A stretch of DNA of 64,000 bases. Origin: Schistocerca nitens (taxonomy: Eukaryota; Arthropoda; Insecta; Orthoptera; Acrididae). The notes under the pieces were generated by a model. The model was given only the letters and a program-made list of their open reading frames with translations. It ran no database searches and was not told the origin of the DNA. The stretch covers positions 121,716,561 to 121,780,560 of the forward strand of contig NC_064621.1 in assembly GCF_023898315.1 (NCBI RefSeq), in the 5' to 3' direction. Positions 54,291 through 64,000 of the stretch are shown here, piece after piece; position 1 is the stretch's first letter, and every line of letters begins with the position of its first letter. A program made the translations under genes and the position numbers.

Positions 54291-56819
54291 ATGTGGAACA
54301 TTGGTTTGCTAATACTCCAGTCCATACTGTCATCGTTACATTTGCCATGAACTTTGCCTTACAGATGAACCAACATATAATGTGCTATCACCCCTTTTGA
54401 GTACATAGAGCGAGGACCACAGTGGGCAGTACTAAATATTTGGTCAGAATTGTATTAATTCTTCCCACATCACAATAAACAGGCAAGATCATTTATTCCA
54501 TATTTGATTGGTTCTACACATTTGTTTCTCACTTAGTGGGGTTATACATCACAATATTCTCTCTCTCTCTCTCTGGTGTGTGTATGTGTGATTTGTAAAG
54601 AGGTGTAGCGTAGTCGATGTTAAACGCTACATTGTAAGATAATTCTCCCCACCCTCCTCACATTCCACTTTGTCCCATCCCTCCAAACTTATTGAATGAG
54701 GCGACACTAGGGCTGTTGATAATAAATGACTGTTGTGTTGTACGTCCCTTCTAATTTCTATGTTGTGTTGTTCTGGTAATGCTTTATATATTCCTCCTTG
54801 TGTTGACAAGGAAAATGAGTGGCATACACTATCCAGAATTGCATTAGTGATGCATATGTAACTCACCGATGCACAACAGGTTAAACTAACCAGAACTGAA
54901 GTCAACAATTTGCATACAATATATTACTGTATATGGTTCGAAAGCAAGTTTCAGACAGATCTACAATGAATCGTGCCTCTATCCGTAGCGTTATAAAAGT
55001 AAGCTGATGGAGCAGATGTATTTAGCTTGACAGGTCATAGGTGAACGTACTGCCCCTATTTGTCCTAACAACTGCCTCACTTCGTTATAACTTTGTGCTC
55101 TCAATCTGCTATTTGAATGTGAAAGTTGTTGAATAGATTGTTTTTGAAGTATATACGACCACCCAGTATAGTAAAGTCACACAGAATGGCATAATGACAA
55201 GATGTGGCGCTGCTGACGCGGTTTTACGTCATGTATCCCGTGTATTCACGACGACATTAACATCCAGTTTCGGCCAATATGTCCTCTAAATAGGGGTAGT
55301 TTTGCCCTACAAATTATTAAACCTGTGGTTCACATTCATATCATATATATAAATTATCATACGCGTAAAAGAAATTATAACAAAATTGGCTTTTTCGGCG
55401 CATTTTGCAGACAGAATCCTTTCGAATTAACAGCAAAGTTGCAGTATCATTTTGAAGTGTGGGACGATACTAGAGATAATTCACGTGTTCAGTAGTCCGC
55501 GACATTTATATTCCTGAAGATGCTTTGCGGAAATAAATATCCAACAGTGTAAGTTATGAATATAACTTTCAAAGTTTATGTGTTTCTGTGACAATTATGA
55601 AATTAGTGGACTGCACATCGTCGAGTATATTGTTGTAGGCAGAAAAGTCAGTAGCGTAATGAGAAAAATCGGGAATCTTTTTTGCACAGCTATGCAAAGT
55701 GTAGACTCTACTGACTTTTATAACATCACTCCATATACATGAGTGTTGGAACTGTTTATTCACAGCTCGTACAAAATAGATACATGTTTCAAAGTAGTCA
55801 CCAGCATTGTGTATAACTGACAGCATACTTTTGTTCAATCTGTCCTACAGCATTTTCTTTCTAAGAAGCGCAGCTAAGATCTAAAAATTGCCCATTCTAA
55901 CACTGAAATTCTAACACTTACACCCTAAACCATTTATTCCCTAATGGTACTTATGATTAATAATGAAGAGTGAATTTACGAGACACTGATTTGATTTACA
56001 AATTTTCCGAATGTCAGGTGAGACATTCATATGAATTCTTACCTGCTATTGCAGCATCTTTTTTTGCAAATGCAAATTTCCCACTGTATCTCCAGATTTG
56101 CTGCATTTCTCTTCCTGTTTTTACGAGTTATATCGCTATATACCTCAGTGACTAAAAATAAAGTTCAACAACTGCATTACATAACATCTCAACATGTTAA
56201 ACGGGAGTTACCTTTGAAGAAGCCTTCCAACAGCCACTACAACAGTTACTAAGTTGCATACAACACAGCTATGAAACTAAATCTGCCGTTTATAACGTTC
56301 ATGAGCGTTATACCGGACCCGAGTTAGCCCCTGAGGGCCGGCAACCCATATTACACCACAGAGGACGAGGTTGTCTAAGCTCAAGGCATATCAAAAGCAA
56401 CATGGTAAACACCGGCTTTTTACATACAGACATTCCAAGCACTACTTCCTGCAGGAGGAGTTCAAGCCATGGCCTGCAGGAAGTATCACTACGCCGAAAC
56501 CTGATTGGCTGGATACAGCTATTTAGGAGCTAGAACCAGCCCCGAAGTAGGAAACTTTTCAGCTTTTTTGCCTCCCAGAATGCGAATGTATATTACGTTT
56601 CCTGTTTCCTCTCCAAAAATTTTGCGTTCCGCTTTTCGTCTCTTAGAAATCACAATAGCAGAAAGTCTATTACTGAGTTACTACAACAGTTCCATGCAGC
56701 ATCTACCACCTCGACGAAAGCAATAACAAACACAGAAGTTCTTGCCCACCAAAAACTTCTTCTTCAAAGATGATATTCGCAACGCCTTCAAATGGATGTG
56801 GTAATTTCTGTGAACTGCA
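54291..56819. other. Mostly unassigned sequence
   Basis: Contains a (TC)n run near 54561, a solo mariner fragment at 55745-55817 and a 12-bp perfect inverted repeat ACTTCCTGCAGG...CCTGCAGGAAGT near 56443-56492. No gene recognised. Confidence 0.45.
55745..55817. mobile_element. Solo mariner terminal fragment
   Basis: The 73 bases TTGGAACTG...TTTATTCACAGCTCGTACAAA through AGTCACCAGCATTGTGTATAA match the outer arm of the palindromic mariner at 12028-12869, but lack 18 bases lying between two CAAAG words. It is a single truncated end with no partner nearby. Confidence 0.75.
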
Positions 56820-58372
56820 TCACTTTCCATGTTTCGCTGTCGCTGGAGTCTTGTTGTTTCTGCTGAAGTCTCCCCATTCAGGACGACATAGAATACTTTC
56901 TATCCAACAGCATATGTCATTCGATAGACCATAAGCGTGCCTTTTTTGAGCAAGGGACAGTGTGGAACTGAGTCGAACGCCTTTCGAAAGTCGAGAAATA
57001 TGGCATCAACCTGGGAGCTGATATCTAGAGTCTGTTGTATATCATGCACAAAGAGGGCCAGGTGGTTTCTGCTGATGAGCTTCTCAAAGTCTAGAAAGGT
57101 CATTATATCTGAACACAAAATATGTTCCATGATTCTACAACAAATCGATGTCAGTGAAATTCTCCAGTAATTATGTGCATCCGGTTTTCTACGCTTTTTA
57201 TAGATTGCTATGACCTGGGTCTTCTTCCAGTCCCATGGAACTTTCCGCTGTTCCAATGATCTCTGATAGATGATGGATAAGAGGGTGCTATATTTGTAGT
57301 ATAGTCAACATAAAATCTTACAGGGATACTGTCTGGCCCAGATGCCTTCCTGCCATCAAAGGATCTTAACTGTTTTACAGTCCCAGATACATTAAACACT
57401 GTGTCAGACATCCTTGTGTTTTTTTAATAATTGAAAGGGGGAATGGTGCTGCAGTCCTCTACCGTAAACAAGTTTTTGAAGGCTAGGTTTAGAATTTTGG
57501 GCTTCCGTTTGTCATCATCCGTTACATTACCCGTACTGTCAGAAAAACAAGGTACTGAATTATTTGGAGCGTTCATAGATTTTACATACGACCAAAATTT
57601 TTTGGTTTTTTTTTAGAATCTGCAAATAAAATATTGCTTTCAAATTCGTTAAAGGAATCCCTCATTGACCTTTCGACTGCTACTTTCATTTCGCATAATT
57701 TGTTTGTCAGTGGGGCAGTGACTACTTTTAAAACGACTGTCCAAAACTCTCTACTTTCTCAGAAATTTACTAATATGTTTGTTGAACCAAGGTGGATCGT
57801 TTCCCTCCCATATATTTTTGCTAGGCACATATTTCTCTAGCACATGGTGGACAATACCTTTAAATTCCGACCAAAGATGCTCAATATCTTTGTGTCCCGT
57901 GGTGAATGCTTGGAGCTGACTATGAAGATATTCATTAATGACACTTTTATTTGATTTCCTAAACAAGAAAACTCTATGCTTTTTCTTTGGTTTTTTAGCA
58001 ACTTCCACTGACATAGAAGCCACAACGACATTGTGGTTGCTAATGCCTTCTTCTAGATTAACCTCCCCAAAAATATCAGGTCTGTTTGTCGCCAAGATAT
58101 GTAATATTCTCCCATCTCAAGTTGTTTTCCTAACCACATGCTCAAGGTTGTATGTTGAGAGCGATCCTAGAAAAACTTCACATGAGTCTGTGATTCTACC
58201 CTTTGTGATAAACGCGTAATTTTCCCAGTCAATGGACGCCAGATTAAAGTCTCCACCTATAACTAATGGATAATTTGGATATTTATTTTCTATCTTCTCA
58301 AGACTTTACCTGAAACGTTCTGCGACGTTTGTTGCAGATGCTGGTGGTCTATGAAAACACTGTAATACAAAA
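56820..58372 (-). pseudogene. CR1/jockey-like LINE remnant
   Basis: Minus-strand copy of the same general type as the element at 35.4-37.9 kb. Endonuclease end: ATNRPDIFGEVN and GISNHNVVVASM (58095 downward). Linker: FRKSNKSVINEYL and a KFLRK end. RT: GRKASGPDSIPVRFY, VPWDWKKTQVIAIYKK, RISLTSICCRIMEH and FLDFRKAFDSVPH, to a QYVVLNGE-like segment near 56870. The RT catalytic FADD block and C-terminus are absent, so it is 3'-truncated in protein terms. Multiple stops. The high-coordinate edge abuts a hairpin element at 58374. Confidence 0.78.
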
Positions 58373-58373
58373 A

Positions 58374-58707
58374 AAAATCAACGATGGGTGCACATGTCTC
58401 ATAAGTTTTTCCTGCAAGTGGTGCCACTGTGTCTTAGAAAGAGAGGCGTAATGGTCTTACAAACTGCAAGATGTTAAAAAAACCTGATCGCAAAAAGTAC
58501 TGTATGTTACTGTCACAAGTGGTCTTTGCTCTACAGGTGCATAAAAGTATCCATGTTAAAAGCAATACCAGCTTTATAAATCGAGGTATGGCATTACCTC
58601 TCTACAAAATGGTTTCTTCCAGACAAATACTGTGACACAGCACCTGTAGAACAAAGACCACTTGTGACAGTAACATACAGTAGTTGTTGGGCCCCATCGT
58701 TGATTTT
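58374..58707. mobile_element. MITE-like element with two nested inverted repeats
   Basis: Outer ends AAAATCAACGATGGG (58374-58388) and its inverse (58693-58707) enclose a second, longer inverted repeat of 43 bp at 58498-58540 and 58640-58682 (one mismatch; starts TACTGTATGTTACTGTCAC). Total 334 bp, noncoding. The arms are well conserved, so it is either recent or kept by gene conversion. Confidence 0.78.
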
Positions 58708-59059
58708 CGGTCAGTATTATTTCGTATCGCCAGCAATCAGTTATTGACGAAGTATTATACTTAGTAATAGGGGAAGCATGATAGGTTCGCCTTGAGCATC
58801 AGGCTTACTAAGTATGTGTTTGTGTTCCGACATGTGCAAAGGAAATGTCTATGTGCAGTCGTAAAGGAGGTATGGATTTGATGTGGAATACTGTGATAGC
58901 AAAGGGAAGAGTATGTCAAGTTATTAGAACGGTAGAGATATTTTTATTTCCAGAGCCACAGCCATCAGAAGGGTGTATTTCCGATACTTCGTTCATTGTC
59001 GAATGTTGAACTGAGACCGCAATCATAACATTTAACTGTAAGTATAGTGATCAAATATA
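58708..59059. other. Unassigned sequence
   Basis: No gene or repeat recognised; ends at the TA (59058-59059) that borders the mariner-like element. Confidence 0.5.
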
Positions 59060-59433
59060 CAAGGTGGTCCATTGATCGTGACTGGACCAAATATCTCACG
59101 AAATAAGTTGCAAATGAAAAATCTACAAAGAACGAAACTTGTCTAGCTTGAAGGGGGAAACCAGATGGCGATATGGTTGACTTGCTATATGGCACTGCCA
59201 TTGTTCAAACGGATATCAACTGCGTTTTTTTAAAATAGGAACCCCCTTTCTTATTACATATTCGTGTAGTATGTAAAGAAATATGAATGTTTTAGTTCCA
59301 CCACTTTTTTCGCTTTGTGATAGATGGCGCTGTAATAGTCACAAACACATGGCTCCCAATTTTAGACGAACAGTTGACAACAGGTAGGTTTTTTAAATTA
59401 AAATATGTAACGTAGGTACGTTTGAACATTTTA

Positions 59434-62400
59434 TTTCGGTTGTTCCAATGTGATGCATGTACCCTTGTGAAACTTGTCGTTTTTTAGAACGCATCCTGTT
59501 ACAGCGTGATTACCTGTAAATACCACATTAATGCAATCAATGCTCAAAATGCATTTGGCAATATGTGTAACGACATTCCTCTCAACAGCGAGTAGTTCTC
59601 CTTCCGTAATGTTCGCACATGCATTGACAATGCGCTGACGCATGTTGTCAGGCATTGTTGGTGGATCACGATAGCAAATATGCTTCAACTTTCCCCACAG
59701 AAAGAAATGCCATTCTGTCATGCAGTGAAACATCTTGTAGTAACATCAGTAGAACATTACGTAGGAAATCAGCATACATTGCACCATCTAGATTGGCATC
59801 GATAAAATGAGGGCCAATTATCCTTCCTCCCATAATAATAATAATAACAATTTTATTGTCATTCGGCCATTACAGCAATAGACAACGTCATATACATACT
59901 AAAATACAATTAATAGTTTGAAAGAAACAACAGGTTTCTTGTTAACATTATAGTATTATATTACAGTTGATAAATTCTCTTATGTCATAGAATGGGTGGA
60001 GGACTAGCCAGTCATGAATTGTTTGTTTGAATAATTGTTCAGGTAATTCTTGAACAGATTGAGGAAGTTTATTAAATAATTTGTACCCCATGATTTCGTA
60101 GCTGTTGAGTGACTTTGACAACCTGTGGTAAGGAATATAGAGGCACCTATTCCTTCTTGTATTGTGGCTGTGTACATTTTCTCTGCTTTTTGTTTCTGGT
60201 AATTTCTTCTTCGTATAAATTAGAACATAGTATATGTACAAGTTTATAACAGTCATGATTTTCTGTTCACAGAACAATGGTTTACAGTGTGCCTTATATG
60301 CAGAACCAGTAATTATCCTAATAGCTTTTTTTTTGCAGTATTAATATGTCATGTACACAGCTAGAGTTCCCCCACAAAATAATTCCATATGTTATTATAC
60401 TCTGAAAGAATGAAAAATAGGATGTCCTAACATATTTTTCAGGAACACAATCAATAAGTCGCCTTAACAGGTAAATAACTCTAGACAATTTACCACTAAT
60501 ATATTGTACATGTTGACCCCAAGATAATTTATCATCAATGTATACCCCCAAAAATTTGACATAACTTGGATCATCTGACAGAAGCTTGTCTCTAAGACTA
60601 CAGACCATCTGCTGTGTTTTGTTTTCATTCAGCAGGAATCCATTTGCCTTGAACCAATAGGATGCTTTGTCAATTGTCTTTGCTGCACAAGTTTTAAGGC
60701 TATTGAAATCCTCACTAGCATGAAGAAATGTTGTATCATCTGCGTACAACACAGTGGTGGACTTGATAAATGACGGCAGATCATTTATCATTACCAGGAA
60801 CAAAAAGGGGCCCAGCACAGATCCCTGCGGAACACCTACCTTGACTTGCTCTATACTCGACATTTCTCTCCCTACACAAACAACTTGCTTACGATTCTGA
60901 AGATATGATTTTATTAATTTAAGGCTGTTATGTCTAATGCCATAGAATTCCAGTTTTTCTAGGAGTGGCTTATGCTTTACACAGTCAAAAGCTTTGCTTA
61001 GATCACAAAATGTGAGTTGAGCATAGACCTTATCCTCAAACACTTGATGTAAGTATTTGACTACAAAGTCTATAGCATCCACAGTAGACAACTTTTTCCT
61101 AAAACCATACTGAGATTCACTAATTATTCCTAATTTTTCAAAATAGACAGATAGCTGTTGGTAAATTACACATTCCAGTATTTTAGAAAAAGCTGGGACT
61201 ATGGAGATTGGTCTGTAACTGCAAGGTGAGTCCATATCTCCCTTTTTATATATTGGAATTACCCTAGCCACTTTGAGTTCTTCGGGAAAATATCCTTCAG
61301 ATATGCATTTATTTATACAGAATGTTAAGGGGTACACAATATAGTCTATTACTTTCTTTAGTAAATTACAGGATATGTCGTATATATCTACACTGTATGA
61401 AGATTTCATCCGTTTTACAATGCTTAGGACATGACTAGGTGAGACCTCGGAGAACATAAACGTACCTGTGTCTGTTGGTGTTCTGCAAACATTTTTAGAA
61501 AGTAACTCTGATGAACTGATATCAGGTTTGATTATAGTATTTCCTACATTTTCAACAGATTTAATAAAGAAATCATTGAATTTTTGGGGACTTATATTAA
61601 TTTTTTTGCTTCTTACATCTTTAGCAACACCATTTATTACTTTCCATGCAGCTTTGCACTTATTTGTGTAATTATCAATGGTATTGAAATTATGTGCTTT
61701 TTTGGCTTCCACGATGGCTTTTTTATACTCATTCCTGCATTTTATATATGCTAATCTGGCATGTTCTGTTTTCTGATTGCTACATATATTGTGCAACACC
61801 ATAACTTGGTTTTTCATACTTGATAATTGCTTAGTGAACCATGAATTTTGTCTGTTTGTGGCCCTGTTTGTAAAGCCTTTGTCAGTTAATTTGCATTTCT
61901 TTATGGGGATATTGTCATTAAATTGTGTCAGAAATGCTTTAAAAAATCTCTCAAATAATAGTTTCCCTGACAAATCAGCACTAAGACTATAACTTGTGTC
62001 ACCATGACATTGGTTGAACCAGTCTCTCTCAGCAAGGGACTTACAGAGCTGAACAATTTTGTCATCTGTGACAGGCCTGGTGATTATAATGCCACACCAC
62101 ACATTAACCCGCCAAGGTCGCTGATGTTCCACTTGTCGCAGCCATCGTGGATTTTCCTTTGCCCAATAGTGCATATTATGCCAGTTTACGTTACCGCTGT
62201 TCGTGATGGTGCTTCGTCGCTAAATAGAACGCGTGCAAAAATTCTGTCATCGTCCCATAATTTCTCTCGTGCCCAGTGGCAGAACTGTACACGACGTTCA
62301 AAGTCGTCGCCATGCATAGAAATATGGTACGGGTGCAATCGATGTTGTGTAGCATTCTCAACACCGACGTTTTGAGATTCCCGATTCTTGCGCAATTTGT

Positions 62401-62646
62401 CTGCTACTGATGTGCGGATTAGCCGCAACAATAGCTAAAACACCTATTTGGGCATCATCATTTGTTGCAGGTCGTGGTTGACGTTTCACATGTGGCTGAA
62501 CACTTCCTGTTTCCTTAAATAACGTAACTATGATGTCGTCCAGGATACCGAGCAGCATACATAGCACACGCCCATTGGGCATTTTGATCACGATAGCCAT
62601 ACATCAACACGATATCGACCTTTTCCGCAATTGGTAAACGGTCCAT
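59434..62646 (-). pseudogene. Mariner-like transposase, split by a LINE
   Basis: N-terminal exonic part 62646 to about 62095: ATG at 62646 (MDRLPIAEKVDIVLMYGYRD, helix-turn-helix of the DUF4817 type), IVAANPHISSRQIAQESGIS, HRLHPYHISMHGDDFERRV, ARVLFSDEA (first catalytic Asp), and MHYWAKENPRWLRQVEHQRP then NVWCGI. It then runs without a stop into LINE sequence. The C-terminal part resumes at about 59833 (GRIIGPHFIDANLDG) and ends near 59434 after WHFFLWGKLKHICYRDPP and a RQRIVNACANITEG helix. Frame breaks near 62520, 62430 and 62200 and loss of the block with the second Asp show it is inactive irrespective of the LINE. Confidence 0.82.
59835..62095 (-). pseudogene. LINE with near-intact ORF2 RT domain
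   Basis: Minus-strand, 5'-truncated LINE inserted in the mariner transposase. One open frame covers the linker and whole RT (62090 to 60318): KSSYSVDIYDISCNLLKK, ARVIPIYKKGDMDSPCSYRP, FCDLSKAFDCVKHKPLLEKL, VGVPQGSVLGPFLFL, catalytic VLYADDTTFLH, KFLGVYIDDKLSWGQH and YGIILWGNSS. After a frameshift in an (A)9 run at about 60325, the C-terminal domain continues to about 59951 (KSRENVHSHNTRRNRCLY, GYKLFNKLPQ). The 3' end is a short (TTA)n tail at 59835-59850. Only the single frameshift separates RT from its C-terminus, so this is the youngest-looking LINE here. The frame is fused at its N-terminus to about 30 residues of mariner transposase. Confidence 0.87.
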
Positions 62647-62997
62647 TTTAACACGGGTAATGTATCACGAAGCAAATACCGTCCAAACTGGCGGAATGTT
62701 ACGTGATACCACGTACTTACACGTTTGTCACTATTACAGCGCCATCTACCACAAAGCGAAAAAAGTGGCCCAACAAAAACATTCATATTTCTTTACGTAC
62801 TACACGAATATGTAATAAAATGGGGGTTCCTATTTAAAAAAAACGCAGTTGATATCCGTTTGACCTATGGCAGCGCCATCTAGCGGGCCAAACATAGTGC
62901 CATCAGCTTTCCACCTTCAAGCTAGAAGAGTTTCGTTCTTTATAGTTTTTTCGTTTGATGCTTATTTCGTGAGATAGTTGGCCAGGTCACTATCAAT

Positions 62998-63193
62998 GGG
63001 CCGGCCTTGGTGGCCCAGCGGTTCTAGGCGCTACAGTCTGGAACCGCGCGACCGTTACGGTCGCTGGTTCGAATTCTGCCTCGGGCACGGATGTGTGTGA
63101 TGTCCTTAGGTTAGTTAGGTTTAAGTAGTTCTAAGTTCTAGGGGACTGATGCCCTCAGAATTTAAATCCCATAGTGCTCAGATCCATTTGAAC
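62998..63193 (+). mobile_element. tRNA-derived SINE in mariner TIR
   Basis: 196 bp flanked by the exact 10-bp repeat CACTATCAAT (62988-62997 and 63194-63203). The head contains TTGGTGGCCCAGCGGTTCTA (A box) and GCTGGTTCGAATTCTGCC (B box), and the body carries GTTAGTTAGGTTTAAGTAG, as in the copies at 39 kb. It splits the right terminal inverted repeat of the mariner-like element a few bases from its end. Confidence 0.92.
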
Positions 63194-63213
63194 CACTATC
63201 AATCGACCGATTT

Positions 63214-64000
63214 CCTAGGACATTTCCGTCTAGGGGTGTGTGGCGCGCCGGCGGTGGCCTGTGCCGGGAATGATTCACGTTTCCCGTTAATGGCAGGAGC
63301 TGTCTGAATGGAAAGGCCTGTTAGGATGCAGGAATGTAGCTGACTTAAAGCGTGTCGTCCTCTAGACTGCCGAATAGCAAACTAATATTTAGTATGTGTT
63401 TGACAGCTTTCATGATCGCATAAAAATTTGAGAATATCCAATATGGACATGTGTTTGCGTTTGGCCATTATTCCCTCCCTTGTAAATTATGCGATTGACT
63501 GCTCCTTCACATTTCCCGTCTTTATTTGGTTGAGAGAACATCGATTGTAGTGTGTATTGAGTGCATCTAGCAGGTGAAAGACGGACTGAGGACACGTTTG
63601 CTGGCTCTCTAGACATGAGAAACACCTTAGCTGAGTTTGTAAATTGTAAGGATGTTTTGCAATCTGTTATATCTCCAACATCGGTATTCGCGAGTGGAAA
63701 TATCAGTTTCCTCTATTTTTTTCGTGTTTTCACGTAAAGGTCTTCATAGACAGGATAAGTTTCTAGTTACTCAATGGTTTATAGTACGCTCCACCTCGCT
63801 AAGCTTCGGCTTTGTAGAGAAATCATTTCTAGCCTATATCTTCGGAATTATGTTGCGCGAGCGATCGGTAGCATACTGCTATGTGCTTGACATCGAGAAG
63901 TATCACGTGAATGGTATAATATTCTGGCCAACCATGTGAAAATACATATGTTCTTGTAATCCAAGAGTCTGGAGATGGGTGTAGAAAGCAAGCAATTAGG
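63214..64000. other. Unassigned sequence to window end
   Basis: Starts with a GC-richer stretch (GGCGCGCCGGCGGTGGCC near 63242) and becomes AT-rich. Open frames at 63410-63625 (minus) and 63652-63939 (plus) match nothing I recognise and have no clear splice or start context. Confidence 0.45.

Larger units (their letters stand above)
59060..63213 (-). mobile_element. Mariner-like element with ~250-290-bp TIRs
   Basis: The left end after TA starts CAAGGTGGTCCATTGATCG. Its first ~290 bp reappear inverted at about 62725-62997 and continue at 63204-63213 beyond a SINE. Shared segments include ATATCTCACGAAATAAG, AAACGGATATCAACTGCG, ACATATTCGTGTAGTA and AGATGGCGCTGTAATAGT. Between the arms lies a minus-strand transposase split by a complete LINE insertion. 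TIRs this long are unusual for mariner but are known in some insect families. The extreme right end is diverged, so the terminal coordinate is approximate. Confidence 0.82.

Noticed and set aside
63652-63939. 95-aa plus-strand frame near the window end
   Set aside because: No recognisable domain, no start or splice context, composition like the surrounding noncoding DNA.
1-64000. LTR retrotransposon or endogenous viral sequence
   Set aside because: No long terminal direct repeats, Gag, integrase or envelope-like motifs were seen; all RT signatures fit non-LTR or Penelope-like elements.

Overview
The window reads as a stretch of a large, repeat-bloated insect nuclear genome. The AT-rich sequence, dispersed tRNA-headed SINEs, several LINE clades, Tc1/mariner, hAT and Penelope-like elements, microsatellites and the near absence of host coding sequence all point this way. 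From memory of the repeat families (the SINE heads, the tRNA-like repeat near 48 kb, the RTE 5' leader near 27.4 kb) the best guess is an orthopteran, probably a Schistocerca-type grasshopper. That assignment is recall and was not checked by search.

Only one host gene is identified with confidence: a complete single-exon coding region for a UPF0729 (C18orf32-like) small protein on the minus strand at 14602-14844. A splice acceptor lies immediately before its ATG and two AATAAA signals lie downstream. Its 5' noncoding exon must lie at higher coordinates. A GC-richer, repeat-poor stretch near 31.6-32.1 kb with a good minus-strand splice donor is a candidate promoter, which would make 15-31 kb a transposon-filled intron. 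A second possible host exon lies at 383-482 (minus).

Layout: 1-5 kb is mostly unassigned with old Tc1 and SINE scraps. 5.17-6.59 kb is an intact Tc1-like transposon. 8-9.6 kb is a zinc-finger reading frame split by an unclassified terminal-inverted-repeat transposon. 9.6-14.3 kb holds two decayed minus-strand LINEs, one carrying a TTAA-flanked element with a 92-aa mini-protein, the other a palindromic mariner. 15.2-16.7 kb is a Penelope-like remnant. 19.6-20.8 kb is an unusual array of palindromes. 22.6-26.4 kb holds a small hAT derivative, a Tc1 pseudogene and an RTE fragment split by a second copy of the unclassified transposon. 27.3-30.6 kb is a near full-length RTE LINE.

32.5-45.4 kb is a nested pile. 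A CR1-like LINE with an SGNH-esterase ORF1 is broken by a SINE and by an antisense LINE, then runs in frame into a hAT transposase. The hAT is itself broken by two SINEs and a second Tc1-like copy about 99% identical to the first. A long inverted repeat and another LINE follow. 45-58 kb holds further LINE, Tc1 and SINE remnants, a tRNA-like composite repeat and simple repeats. 59.06-63.21 kb is a mariner-like element with unusually long terminal inverted repeats, broken by a nearly intact LINE and by a young SINE.

Most reading frames are therefore mobile-element proteins or their wreckage. Only the two Tc1-like transposases look functional as they stand; the LINE at 60-62 kb has a complete reverse transcriptase region but a frameshifted C-terminus. 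No prokaryotic operon, CRISPR array, rRNA gene or clear functional tRNA gene was seen.
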